Shown here piece after piece: positions 34,922-43,398 of a DNA stretch of 64,000 nt. This DNA comes from Salmonella bongori NCTC 12419 (lineage in GTDB: Bacteria > Pseudomonadota > Gammaproteobacteria > Enterobacterales > Enterobacteriaceae), in assembly GCF_000252995.1 (NCBI RefSeq), contig NC_015761.1, positions 744,001 through 808,000 of the forward strand. The letters are read 5' to 3'. Each line of letters opens with the position of its first letter. The first letter of the stretch is position 1. Both the position numbers and the translations under genes were made by a program. The notes below the pieces were generated by a model. The model did not search any database, had not been told where the DNA came from, and saw nothing but the letters and a program-made list of their open reading frames with translations.

Positions 34922-35205
34922 CGGTGTGGTTAACTATAAATCAGCGTTGAGACTATACTTAACGCTGAAATCACTCGTCTCTTTGGCCATGAGGAAACCA
35001 GCCCCGTATTATCGGTCTGGATAGCCTTTATGGTCGTCATTTTACTCTCACCTTCGTCCGTTGAAATAATCTATCCGCTATAAATGACATTCCTCCTGTA
35101 AAAACAGGACGACTCGTCAAAAGCGATGACGAAAATGGTCTTTTATTAAAAGCTGAAAATACCGGATTCGTTACTCTCGGAACTTTCAGCTCAGGTAGAG
35201 GACAT
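34922..35205 (+). promoter_or_regulatory. uvrB-slrP intergenic region and slrP leader
   Basis: TCAGCGTT/AACGCTGA (34941-34948, 34961-34968) form a hairpin 20 bases after uvrB without a T run. CCTGT/ACAGG (35095-35108) is a small hairpin. AGCTGAAA (35151-35158) and TTTCAGCT (35184-35191) are complementary and end just before the slrP ribosome-binding site AGGTAGAGG. slrP is known to answer to PhoP/Q in Typhimurium; I did not find a clear PhoP box. Confidence 0.5.
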
Positions 35206-37470
35206 ATGTTTAATATCACCAATACGCAGTCCGCTGCAAGGAATCAAAATATCACTGATGAGGCTGCAAGAGAGGCGCTTCTGGGAGAGAAAATATGGAA
35301 TAGCGTAAGGGGGTTTTTCTCTTCTGAACATCAGGTTGAAGCACAAATTTACATCTCCGACCTTTGTCATCTATCTGAAACTGTTTCGCCAGAAGTGCTC
35401 AAAAACAAGTTTGAACGGCTGAGGGCGTTAGCTTTCCCTGCATATATGGAGAATATTCAATGTAATAGAGCGGGAACAAGCCAGTACTGTATTTTGAATG
35501 TAAATAGTCAGGAAATCCTGTCAATAACATTTAATACAGACAGTTATACTGTTGAGTGCGAAGGGGAGACAGTAACCTATACCCTTGAGATCGAAAGCGA
35601 GCAGACTAAGAGGACTTCCCTCTCCAGAGAAGCTGTGGATTATGAGTTAATCTGGTCTGACTGGGTAAACCATGCGCCAACCGATGAGGCTCCGTATCGT
35701 GAAAGCGCTGTAAAGCGCATGCGCAACTGCCTGGAAGATAATGAGACTTACCTTCGTCTGGACAGGTTAAAACTAACAACGATACCCGGTTATATTCCCG
35801 CCTCGGTAACGCATCTGTTACTCGATAAAAATAACCTGCACAGCCTGCCGGAGAATTTACAAGCCAATATACAGGTGTTATCTGCTAAAGAGAATAAGCT
35901 AACCGGTATACCCGCCACGCTACCGCATACTATTCAGCACATGGATCTCACCTGTAACCCTATTTCTGAATTACCTGACCATTTGCCCTCATCGCTTGAA
36001 ACGCTGATTGTTGCCTCGAATGAGCTCACGGCACTGCCGGACATTTTGCCTGCCGGGCTTCTGCAACTGGATGTTTATCAAAACTATTTAACAGCACTGC
36101 CAGAAACGCTTCCATCAGGGATCGAAGTATTGATCGTTGGCGATAATCTGTTAACGGTTTTGCCTGCAAGATTGCCAGAGAACCTGCAGTATCTGGAAGC
36201 CAGCAATAATGTATTAATCTGCCTGCCCGAGTTGCTACCCTCAACGTTAAAACGCCTGGATATAAGTGATAATCAGCTTACCACTTTGCCAGAAACGCTG
36301 CCGTCCACGTTACAACGGTTGGACGTTTCCCGGAACCAATTGACAAGCCTCCCGGAATGCCTTCCATCAGCGTTGCAAGAAATGAATGCTTCTTACAATC
36401 AACTGTCTCGTCTCCCGGAATTGCTACCCTATTTCTCAGGTGATGGGCCCCGTCCTGCAAGCCTGTTTGTAGAGCATAATCCTCTTACAGCACGAGCGAT
36501 ACAGGATATTCAGATGCTAATGTCCGCTGTGGATTATCGGGGACCCCGGATCTTTTTCGCTATGGAAGCATCTTCCGCTTCTCGGGTAACCCGGCCACTG
36601 CATGAAGCGGTCAAGGCCTGGCTAGCGCATAGCGGGGAGGAGGACGTTAACAAATGGCAGGCATTTGAGGCAGATGCAAACGCTGAGGCTTTTAGTCAAT
36701 TTCTGGACCGTCTTGGTGAGACGCAGAACACCAGACACCCGGATTTTAAGGAGCAGGTCTCCGCCTGGCTAATACGTCTGGCAGATGATAACGCGCTAAG
36801 AGAAACCGCATTTATTATAGCGATGGATGCAACAGAAAGCTGCGAAGACCGGGTCACACTGGCATACCACCAAATGCAGCAGGCGACATTGGTTCATGAT
36901 GCTGAAAGAGGCGCTTTTGATAGCCAGTTAGCGGAACTGATTACGGTGGGGCGTGAAATCTTTCGGCTGGCGCAAATAGAACCTCTGGCGAGAGAAAAGG
37001 TAAAACGGCTTTTTTTCATTGACGAAATCGAAGTATTTCTGGGGTTTCAGAATCAGCTACGCGAGTCGCTTTCACTAACGACAATGACCCGGGATATGCG
37101 ATTCTATAACGTTTCGGGTATCACTGAGTCTGATCTGGAGGAAGCGGAAATACGGATAAAAATTGCTGAAAATAGCGGTTTTCACACCTGGTTTGCACAG
37201 TGGGGGCCATGGCATAAAGTACTGGAGCGTATAGCGCCAGAAGAGTGGTGTGAAATGATGGATAAAAGGGCTGAGTATATTGAAACGGATGCTTATCAGA
37301 GCCGGATTAACTCTGAACTGGATGCGTTAGGAATCGCAGGCGATTCTGACGCAGAGCGTATGATCGGGATGCGGATAATAGAAGAGATCAATCAGACACT
37401 CTTTACTGAGCTCATGGAGAAAGTGTTGGCTAAAAAAGGGGTGAGCTCACTCATGAACGCCTACTGGTGA
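35206..37470 (+). CDS. slrP: Type III secreted leucine-rich-repeat E3 ubiquitin ligase SlrP
   Basis: 754 residues. The N-terminal secretion/translocation part (1-180) is shared with SspH-type effectors. About eleven LRRs of 20-21 residues follow (about 185-409; NQLTTLPETLPSTLQRLD type). The C-terminal NEL ligase domain has catalytic Cys546 in TESCEDRVTLAYHQM. In Typhimurium it enters host cells through both SPI-1 and SPI-2 systems and ubiquitinates thioredoxin. It is well diverged from Typhimurium SlrP in the N-terminal region and LRRs, about 11 residues shorter near the C-terminus, but the NEL core is conserved and intact. Horizontally acquired between uvrB and ybhK. Confidence 0.93.
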   Translation: MFNITNTQSAARNQNITDEAAREALLGEKIWNSVRGFFSSEHQVEAQIYISDLCHLSETVSPEVLKNKFERLRALAFPAYMENIQCNRAGTSQYCILNVNSQEILSITFNTDSYTVECEGETVTYTLEIESEQTKRTSLSREAVDYELIWSDWVNHAPTDEAPYRESAVKRMRNCLEDNETYLRLDRLKLTTIPGYIPASVTHLLLDKNNLHSLPENLQANIQVLSAKENKLTGIPATLPHTIQHMDLTCNPISELPDHLPSSLETLIVASNELTALPDILPAGLLQLDVYQNYLTALPETLPSGIEVLIVGDNLLTVLPARLPENLQYLEASNNVLICLPELLPSTLKRLDISDNQLTTLPETLPSTLQRLDVSRNQLTSLPECLPSALQEMNASYNQLSRLPELLPYFSGDGPRPASLFVEHNPLTARAIQDIQMLMSAVDYRGPRIFFAMEASSASRVTRPLHEAVKAWLAHSGEEDVNKWQAFEADANAEAFSQFLDRLGETQNTRHPDFKEQVSAWLIRLADDNALRETAFIIAMDATESCEDRVTLAYHQMQQATLVHDAERGAFDSQLAELITVGREIFRLAQIEPLAREKVKRLFFIDEIEVFLGFQNQLRESLSLTTMTRDMRFYNVSGITESDLEEAEIRIKIAENSGFHTWFAQWGPWHKVLERIAPEEWCEMMDKRAEYIETDAYQSRINSELDALGIAGDSDAERMIGMRIIEEINQTLFTELMEKVLAKKGVSSLMNAYW

Positions 37471-37563
37471 TAACTGGACGCCGTTTATTCAGAAGGGGAG
37501 AGCCTGTTTACGGGTAAGAGTAAACAGGCTGTGGATAAGCGTGGTGCCATAAGGCAAGCAGCG

Positions 37564-38472
37564 TTAACCCAACGCCTGTAACGCTTTTTCCAGTGCATTA
37601 TGCAATAATTGACGATCGTGGCGATAGGGGATATCGCTGGCTTCCAGCACGTCCTGGATCACCACCCGATCGTTCACCGCACTGACGTCAACTTGCGGCC
37701 CAACCACCACAGCGTCAATGACTTTTTTGCCAATATATTGCTCCATCATCGCCAGCTTATCGACGAGCGTTAAACTGGCGGCGGGCAGACTTAATTCGCG
37801 ACCCAGATTGCCGATATACACCATTGGCGCCGGAGTACGCCGCAGCGCCTGCGCCAGTTCATCCAGCAGCAGGCCAGGCATCAGACTGGTATAGAAACTG
37901 CCAGGGCCTATCAGAATCAAATCAGCATCATTGATAGCCTGTACCGCTTCCCGCGTCGCCGGAACATTCGGCGTTAACATGATCTCCTGAGGCGGCGTCG
38001 CTAACTGATCAATATTCACTTCGCCGTAAATCTCGTGACCCTGTTCATCAATCGCCATCAGATCCACCGGCAACTCCGACATCGGGATCAGCTGTGCATC
38101 CACCTTAAGCAGATTACGAATTAAATTGATCGCCTCCAGAGGCCGCACGCTCAGGTGATCTAATGCTTTTAACATCAAATTTCCGAGGTTATGACCTGAA
38201 AGTTCGCCATTACCGCCAAAACGATACTCAAACATAGCGGACGCGACGCTGGGTTCGGTGATTAACTGATTCAGGCAGTTGCGCATGTCACCCCAGGCGA
38301 TCCCCCCTTCCGAGCGGCGGATACGGCCTGTTGACCCCCCGTTATCTGTGGTAGTAACAATACCGGTCAGGCGTGAACCTAATGAAGAAAGCGAAGAGAG
38401 AACGCGTCCTAATCCATGCCCTCCGCCGAGAGCGACAACACGATCCAGGTCGGCCAGCGTACGATTGCGCAT
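37564..38472 (-). CDS. ybhK: YvcK/CofD-like protein YbhK
   Basis: 302 residues from MRNRTLADLDRVVALGGGHG. The GGGHGLGRVLSSL and TTDNGGSTGRIR motifs belong to the YvcK (gluconeogenesis factor) branch of the CofD-like 2-phospho-L-lactate transferase fold, which binds UDP-sugars in Gram-positives. Role in enterobacteria is not settled. The start matches E. coli length. Divergent from moaA. Confidence 0.9.
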   Translation of the reverse strand: MRNRTLADLDRVVALGGGHGLGRVLSSLSSLGSRLTGIVTTTDNGGSTGRIRRSEGGIAWGDMRNCLNQLITEPSVASAMFEYRFGGNGELSGHNLGNLMLKALDHLSVRPLEAINLIRNLLKVDAQLIPMSELPVDLMAIDEQGHEIYGEVNIDQLATPPQEIMLTPNVPATREAVQAINDADLILIGPGSFYTSLMPGLLLDELAQALRRTPAPMVYIGNLGRELSLPAASLTLVDKLAMMEQYIGKKVIDAVVVGPQVDVSAVNDRVVIQDVLEASDIPYRHDRQLLHNALEKALQALG

Positions 38473-38604
38473 AAAAATTCCTGAAGTCAAATAAACAGCG
38501 CTACAGTAGCGCAAGTCGCGGGTTTTCAGCAATTAGCCGGTCGGCTAAAAGACAATTAATTATTCCCGACTACCCCTTTATAGCGAGGGCGTTACCACGG
38601 CTAA

Positions 38605-38618
38605 ATGATATATATCAA
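38605..38618 (+). promoter_or_regulatory. FNR-like site upstream of moaA
   Basis: ATGATATATATCAA is one base from the FNR consensus TTGAT-N4-ATCAA. moaABCDE is anaerobically induced in E. coli through FNR. Confidence 0.6.
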
Positions 38619-38668
38619 TGTAAAAGTGTGAGTTTCACGTATTCTGTCGTTAAATAGCACGATCATAT

Positions 38669-38692
38669 CGCTATGTACATGTTTATATAGCG
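38669..38692 (+). promoter_or_regulatory. ModE site upstream of moaA
   Basis: A 24-bp near-palindrome with arms CGCTATGTA and TATATAGCG, the same spacing as the modA site at 3204-3227. In E. coli ModE-molybdate activates moa from here. Confidence 0.82.
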
Positions 38693-38747
38693 AAAGCGTG
38701 ATGGCGAAATTGTCATTTACACGCTAGTATCGGCGTAACCACAGTAA

Positions 38748-38863
38748 ACACTCTAGCCTCTGCACCTGGGTCATTTTTGATACGGTGCTTTGGCCGTGAC
38801 AACGTTCAGACGTTTGTTGCCAGGGCGCAGGAAGAAATGACTCCGCCTCCCGTATTTGGAAAG
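38748..38863 (+). ncRNA. Molybdenum-cofactor (Moco) riboswitch in moaA leader
   Basis: The leader carries CTCTAGCCTCTGCACCTGGG, GATACGGTGCTTTGGCCGTG, the CAGGGCGCAGGAAGAAATGA segment and CTCCGCCTCCCGTAT, blocks almost identical to the E. coli moaA aptamer as remembered. The expression platform ends at AAAGG, the moaA ribosome-binding site, so cofactor would repress translation. Confidence 0.88.
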
Positions 38864-38869
38864 GTGTAC

Positions 38870-39859
38870 ATGGCTTCACAACTTACCGATGCTTTCGCGC
38901 GTAAGTTTTACTACTTACGTCTGTCGATTACCGATGTGTGTAACTTTCGTTGCACCTATTGCTTGCCGGAGGGCTATAAGCCCGGCGGAGTTACCAACAA
39001 CGGTTTCCTTACCGTCGATGAAATTCGTCGCGTTACGCGTGCCTTTGCCAGTCTTGGCACGGAAAAGGTGCGCCTCACCGGCGGAGAGCCTTCGCTGCGC
39101 CGGGATTTTACCGACATCATCGCCGCTGTAGGTGAAAATAAAGCGATCCGTCAGATTGCGGTGACGACCAATGGATACCGACTGGCGCGCGATGCCGCAC
39201 ACTGGCGCGAAGCAGGTTTGACAGGCATTAATGTCAGCGTCGATAGCCTGGATGCGCGTCAGTTCCATGCGATTACCGGACAGGATAAATTCCGTCAGGT
39301 GATGGCCGGGATTGATGCCGCCTTTGATGCTGGTTTCGAAAAGGTGAAAGTCAACACCGTACTGATGCGCGATGTGAACCACCATCAGCTTGACACTTTC
39401 CTTGCCTGGATTCAGTCTCGCCCCATTCAGCTACGCTTTATTGAACTTATGGAGACAGGCGAGGGGAGCGAACTCTTTCGTAAACACCACATTTCTGGCC
39501 AGGTGCTACGCGACGAATTACTACGCCGTGGTTGGATTCATCAGATTCGCCAGCGTAGCGACGGCCCGGCGCAGGTTTTCTGTCATCCTGATTATGCCGG
39601 CGAGATCGGCCTCATCATGCCGTATGAAAAAGATTTCTGCGCCACCTGTAACCGTTTGCGTGTTTCGTCCATCGGTAAGCTGCATTTGTGTCTGTTTGGC
39701 GAGGGCGGTGTGAGCTTGCGCGATCTGTTGCAGGATGATGCGCAGCAATACGCGCTCGAAGAACGTATTTCCGGCGCGTTGCTGGAAAAAAAGCAGACCC
39801 ATTTCCTCCATCAGAGTAATACGGGTATTACACAAAATTTATCCTATATTGGCGGTTAA
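38870..39859 (+). CDS. moaA: GTP 3',8-cyclase MoaA
   Basis: 329 residues from MASQLTDAFARKFYYLRLS. The N-terminal radical-SAM motif is CNFRCTYC. The C-terminal second [4Fe-4S] site is CATCNRLRVSSIGKLHLC, and RLTGGEP is the SAM contact. It starts Moco synthesis from GTP. A longer in-frame reading from 38777 runs through the riboswitch and is rejected. Confidence 0.96.
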   Translation: MASQLTDAFARKFYYLRLSITDVCNFRCTYCLPEGYKPGGVTNNGFLTVDEIRRVTRAFASLGTEKVRLTGGEPSLRRDFTDIIAAVGENKAIRQIAVTTNGYRLARDAAHWREAGLTGINVSVDSLDARQFHAITGQDKFRQVMAGIDAAFDAGFEKVKVNTVLMRDVNHHQLDTFLAWIQSRPIQLRFIELMETGEGSELFRKHHISGQVLRDELLRRGWIHQIRQRSDGPAQVFCHPDYAGEIGLIMPYEKDFCATCNRLRVSSIGKLHLCLFGEGGVSLRDLLQDDAQQYALEERISGALLEKKQTHFLHQSNTGITQNLSYIGG

Positions 39860-39880
39860 TCCTTAATAAGGAGATTTCAG

Positions 39881-40393
39881 ATGAGTCAGGTAAGCGCTGA
39901 ATTTATCCCGACCCGCATGGCTATTCTTACCGTCTCTAATCGCCGCGGCGAAGAAGACGATACCTCCGGCCATTATCTGCGTGATTCAGCGCAGGAGGCA
40001 GGGCACGTGGTGGTGGATAAAGCCATCGTTAAAGAGAACCGTTACGCCATTCGTGCCCAGGTTTCCGCGTGGATTGCCAGCGATGAGGTACAAGTCGTAT
40101 TGATTACCGGCGGGACCGGTCTGACTGAAGGCGATCAGGCGCCGGAAGCGCTGCTGCCGCTCTTCGATCGCGAAGTGGAAGGGTTTGGCGAAGTGTTCCG
40201 TATGCTTTCATTTGAAGAGATCGGCACTGCAACCCTGCAGTCGCGCGCGGTAGCTGGCGTGGCGAACAAAACCCTGATTTTTGCCATGCCGGGTTCCACA
40301 AAAGCGTGCCAAACCGCGTGGGAAAATATCATTGCGCCGCAGCTGGATGCCCGTACGCGTCCGTGTAATTTTCATCCTCATTTGAAGAAATAA
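39881..40393 (+). CDS. moaB: Molybdopterin adenylyltransferase-like MoaB
   Basis: 170 residues of the MoaB/Mog fold: TVSNRRGEEDDTSG, ITGGTGLTEGDQAPEAL and FAMPGSTKA. In E. coli MoaB is dispensable because Mog does the adenylylation. Second gene of moaABCDE, 21 bases after moaA with AAGGAG. Confidence 0.95.
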   Translation: MSQVSAEFIPTRMAILTVSNRRGEEDDTSGHYLRDSAQEAGHVVVDKAIVKENRYAIRAQVSAWIASDEVQVVLITGGTGLTEGDQAPEALLPLFDREVEGFGEVFRMLSFEEIGTATLQSRAVAGVANKTLIFAMPGSTKACQTAWENIIAPQLDARTRPCNFHPHLKK

Positions 40394-40395
40394 CG

Positions 40396-40881
40396 ATGTC
40401 GCAATTAACCCATATCAATGCCGCTGGCGAAGCACACATGGTGGATGTTTCCGCTAAAGCGGACACGGTTCGTGAAGCGCGGGCGGAAGCATTTATTACT
40501 ATGCGTAGTGAAACGCTGGCCATGATTATTGACGGTAAACATCACAAGGGCGATGTTTTCGCGACCGCTCGTATTGCCGGTATTCAGGCAGCCAAACGTA
40601 CCTGGGAGCTTATCCCTCTATGCCATCCGCTGTTGCTCAGTAAAGTAGAGGTGCAGCTTCAGGCCGAGCCGGAGCATAATCGGGTGCGTATTGAGTCTCT
40701 GTGCCGCCTGACCGGCAAAACGGGCGTCGAAATGGAAGCGTTAACTGCGGCGTCCGTTGCGGCATTAACGATCTACGACATGTGCAAAGCAGTACAAAAA
40801 AATATGGTCATTGGCCCGGTGCGTCTACTGGCGAAAAGCGGTGGTAAGTCGGGAGACTTTAAGGTGGATGCGCATGATTAA
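40396..40881 (+). CDS. moaC: Cyclic pyranopterin monophosphate synthase MoaC
   Basis: 161 residues. Active-site parts KHHKGDVFATARIAG, IPLCHPLLLSKVEV and GVEMEALTAASVAAL are all present. Converts the MoaA product to cPMP. Separated from moaB by two bases, overlaps moaD by 8 bases. Confidence 0.96.
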   Translation: MSQLTHINAAGEAHMVDVSAKADTVREARAEAFITMRSETLAMIIDGKHHKGDVFATARIAGIQAAKRTWELIPLCHPLLLSKVEVQLQAEPEHNRVRIESLCRLTGKTGVEMEALTAASVAALTIYDMCKAVQKNMVIGPVRLLAKSGGKSGDFKVDAHD

Positions 40882-41119
40882 GGTGCTTTTCTTTGCTCAG
40901 GTTCGCGAGCTTACAGGAACCGATGCGCTGGATGTTCCGGCAGATTTTTCCACCGTTGAGGCATTGCGACAGCATCTGGCGGCAAAGAGTGATCGTTGGG
41001 CGTTAGCGCTGGAAGACGGGAAACTGCTGGCGGCGGTCAATCAGACGCTGGTGAGTTTTGACCATCCGCTGGCGGCGGGCGATGAAGTGGCGTTTTTCCC
41101 GCCGGTAACGGGAGGCTGA
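40874..41119 (+). CDS. moaD: Molybdopterin synthase sulfur carrier subunit MoaD
   Basis: 81 residues from MIKVLFFAQVRELTG, a ubiquitin-like fold ending in PPVTGG, the Gly-Gly tail that is thiocarboxylated by MoeB. The start overlaps moaC, giving the usual length. One base separates it from moaE. Confidence 0.95.
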   Translation: MIKVLFFAQVRELTGTDALDVPADFSTVEALRQHLAAKSDRWALALEDGKLLAAVNQTLVSFDHPLAAGDEVAFFPPVTGG

Positions 41120-41120
41120 C

Positions 41121-41573
41121 ATGACTGAAACGCGAATTGTGGTTGGTGCTGCGCCGTTTAGTGTCGGGGATGAATATCCCTGGCTGGCGGCGCGCGACGA
41201 AGACGGTGCGGTTGTCACTTTTACCGGCAAAGTGCGTAATCATAACCTCGGCGATAGTGTTAAAGCGCTGACGCTGGAACATTATCCGGGCATGACAGAG
41301 AAAGCGTTGGCGGAGATTATCGCAAAGGCGCGTTCCCGCTGGCCGCTGGGTCGGGTAACCGTTATTCATCGTATTGGCGAATTATGGCCGGGTGATGAAA
41401 TTGTTTTCGTCGGCGTAACCAGCGCGCACCGCAGTAGCGCGTTCGACGCGGGTCAGTTCATTATGGATTATCTGAAAACCCGCGCGCCTTTTTGGAAACG
41501 TGAAGCGACGCCGGAAGGCGAGCGCTGGGTCGAAGCGCGCGACAGTGACCAGCAGGCGGTAAAACGTTGGTAG
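41121..41573 (+). CDS. moaE: Molybdopterin synthase catalytic subunit MoaE
   Basis: 150 residues. HRIGELWPGDEIVFVGVTSAHRSSAF and TRAPFWKRE carry the catalytic lysine and substrate pocket. With MoaD it converts cPMP to molybdopterin. Last gene of the operon. Confidence 0.95.
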   Translation: MTETRIVVGAAPFSVGDEYPWLAARDEDGAVVTFTGKVRNHNLGDSVKALTLEHYPGMTEKALAEIIAKARSRWPLGRVTVIHRIGELWPGDEIVFVGVTSAHRSSAFDAGQFIMDYLKTRAPFWKREATPEGERWVEARDSDQQAVKRW

Positions 41574-41620
41574 CAGAATGTGATACGCTTTAAGGTATCA
41601 TTTCCACACAGGAGTTCATC

Positions 41621-42325
41621 ATGGACAGATTTTCACGATCTGATTCAATAGTGCAGGCGCGTTCCGGCCTGCAGGCTTATATGGCGCAGGTGTATGGCTG
41701 GATGACAGTCGGGCTGTTGTTGACCGCGTTTATCGCGTGGTATGCGGCCAATACGCCAGCCGTTATGATGTTTGTCTTTTCCAGTAAAATCACTTTCTTT
41801 GGCTTAATTATTGCCCAGCTTGCCCTGGTGTTTGTTCTGTCCGGGCTGGTGCATAAGCTTAGCGCCGGGATGGCGACCACGCTATTTATGCTGTACTCGG
41901 CACTCACCGGATTGACATTATCCAGTATTTTTATTGTTTACACGTATTCCTCTATTGCCAGCACGTTTGTGGTAACTGGCGGAATGTTCGGCGTAATGAG
42001 TCTGTACGGATATACCACCAAACGCGATCTTAGCGGTTTCGGCAATATGTTGTTTATGGCGCTGATTGGTATCGTTCTGGCGTCACTGGTCAACTTCTGG
42101 CTGAAGAGCGAAGCGCTGATGTGGGCGGTAACCTATATCGGGGTGATTGTATTTGTCGGGCTGACTGCCTATGACACACAGAAGCTGAAAAATATCGGCG
42201 AGCAAATAGATACCCGCGACAGCGCTAATCTGCGTAAATATTCCATTCTCGGCGCGTTAACGTTGTATCTGGACTTTATCAACCTGTTCCTGATGTTGTT
42301 GCGTATTTTTGGCAACCGCCGCTAA
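41621..42325 (+). CDS. ybhL: BAX inhibitor-1 family membrane protein YbhL
   Basis: 234 residues with seven hydrophobic helices. UPF0005/BI-1 motifs include GWMTVGLLLTAFIAWY and FVGLTAYDTQKLKNIGEQI near the C-terminus. Inner membrane; possible proton/calcium leak or protein-quality role by analogy with YccA. No direct functional evidence in the sequence. Confidence 0.92.
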   Translation: MDRFSRSDSIVQARSGLQAYMAQVYGWMTVGLLLTAFIAWYAANTPAVMMFVFSSKITFFGLIIAQLALVFVLSGLVHKLSAGMATTLFMLYSALTGLTLSSIFIVYTYSSIASTFVVTGGMFGVMSLYGYTTKRDLSGFGNMLFMALIGIVLASLVNFWLKSEALMWAVTYIGVIVFVGLTAYDTQKLKNIGEQIDTRDSANLRKYSILGALTLYLDFINLFLMLLRIFGNRR

Positions 42326-42333
42326 GTTTTATT

Positions 42334-42412
42334 GTTGGATGGTGAGTAAACCCTTATCAGGCCTACAAAGGAATGCTTCGTAGGCCTGATAAGCGTAGCG
42401 CCATCCGGTAAT
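42334..42412. repeat. BIME: inverted REP pair between ybhL and ybhN
   Basis: CTTATCAGGCCTAC (from 42354) and GTAGGCCTGATAAG (from about 42381) are inverted copies, flanked by GGATGGTGAG and CGCCATCCGG. The pair sits between the convergent ends of ybhL and ybhN and may end transcription from both sides. Confidence 0.82.
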
Positions 42413-42435
42413 GTGCCAGCGTCTTATTCCTCCTG

Positions 42436-43398
42436 TTACTTCGCCATCGCCTTCTCATTTTTCGCCCGCAGCTTTTTCGCCCGGCTCTCCAGTATCAGAT
42501 AACAGATCAGCGCCAGCAGCAGAGGGATAAAATAGTACAGTACGCGATAAGCGAGCAGGGCGGCGATAATTGTACCTTGCGACGTATGTTCGCCCGCCAG
42601 CAACGCCAGAAATACGGCTTCCAGCACGCCGATGCCTGCCGGAATATGCACAATAACGCCCGCGATACTACTCACCAGTAATACGCCCAGCACAAAGAAA
42701 TAGTTCACACCCTGGCCCATCAGCAGCCAGATTATCGCCCCCATCGCCATCCAGTTCGCGCTGGAGATGGCCATCTGTGCCAGCGCGAACTTCCATGACG
42801 GCAGCACCAGTTTCTGGCCTTTAATTGTTATATGCCGACGCTTCGCAAAGGCGCAAAACCACAGATAGACCGCGATAATCAACAATAAAATGATACCGAG
42901 AATACGCAGAGTACCTTCATCGATATACCAGTGGTCGGGAAGCTGGACAACGCCGAAGGTAAAAATGATGCCGCCAAGCAAAATATAGCCCAGCCAGTTA
43001 GTGGTAATACTGAGCGAGAAAATGCGTGTAATGGTGCTACCAGGTAAGCCGAGGCGCGAGTAAAGCCGGTAACGCATCCCTATCCCGCCGACCCAGGTAC
43101 TGAGCGTCAGGTTAAAGGCGTAACAGACGAACGACACCAGCATGACCTGCCGTTTTGCCAGTTTGTGCCCACAATAAAGCCGGCCAAGTAGATCGTAACA
43201 GCCGTAAAGAAGATAGCTAATAATAACCAGCCCAACCGCGCTTAATAGCGCAGTGCGGTTATAGTCGCGAATGACGGTCCAGACATCGCCCCAGTCGACT
43301 TTTTTAGCATAAACCACCAGCAGAACGACGACTGCAATAAAAAACAGCCAGGTCAGTACTTTTTTAGCCAACCGCCAGCGCGGATGCGATTTAGCCAT
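42436..43398 (-). CDS. ybhN: Inner-membrane protein YbhN (UPF0104, flippase-like)
   Basis: 320 residues with about eight to nine membrane helices. Belongs to the lysylphosphatidylglycerol synthetase membrane-domain (UPF0104) family; TLSTWVGGIGMRYRLYSRLGLP and HIPAGIGVLEAVFLALL are typical. Last of ybhP-clsB-ybhN; its ATG shares one base with the clsB stop. Context suggests a lipid-related role. Confidence 0.9.
   Translation of the reverse strand: MAKSHPRWRLAKKVLTWLFFIAVVVLLVVYAKKVDWGDVWTVIRDYNRTALLSAVGLVIISYLLYGCYDLLGRLYCGHKLAKRQVMLVSFVCYAFNLTLSTWVGGIGMRYRLYSRLGLPGSTITRIFSLSITTNWLGYILLGGIIFTFGVVQLPDHWYIDEGTLRILGIILLLIIAVYLWFCAFAKRRHITIKGQKLVLPSWKFALAQMAISSANWMAMGAIIWLLMGQGVNYFFVLGVLLVSSIAGVIVHIPAGIGVLEAVFLALLAGEHTSQGTIIAALLAYRVLYYFIPLLLALICYLILESRAKKLRAKNEKAMAK

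Noticed and set aside
38777..38869. Longer moaA reading frame
   Set aside because: It would translate the Moco riboswitch; the family start at 38870 has a ribosome-binding site.
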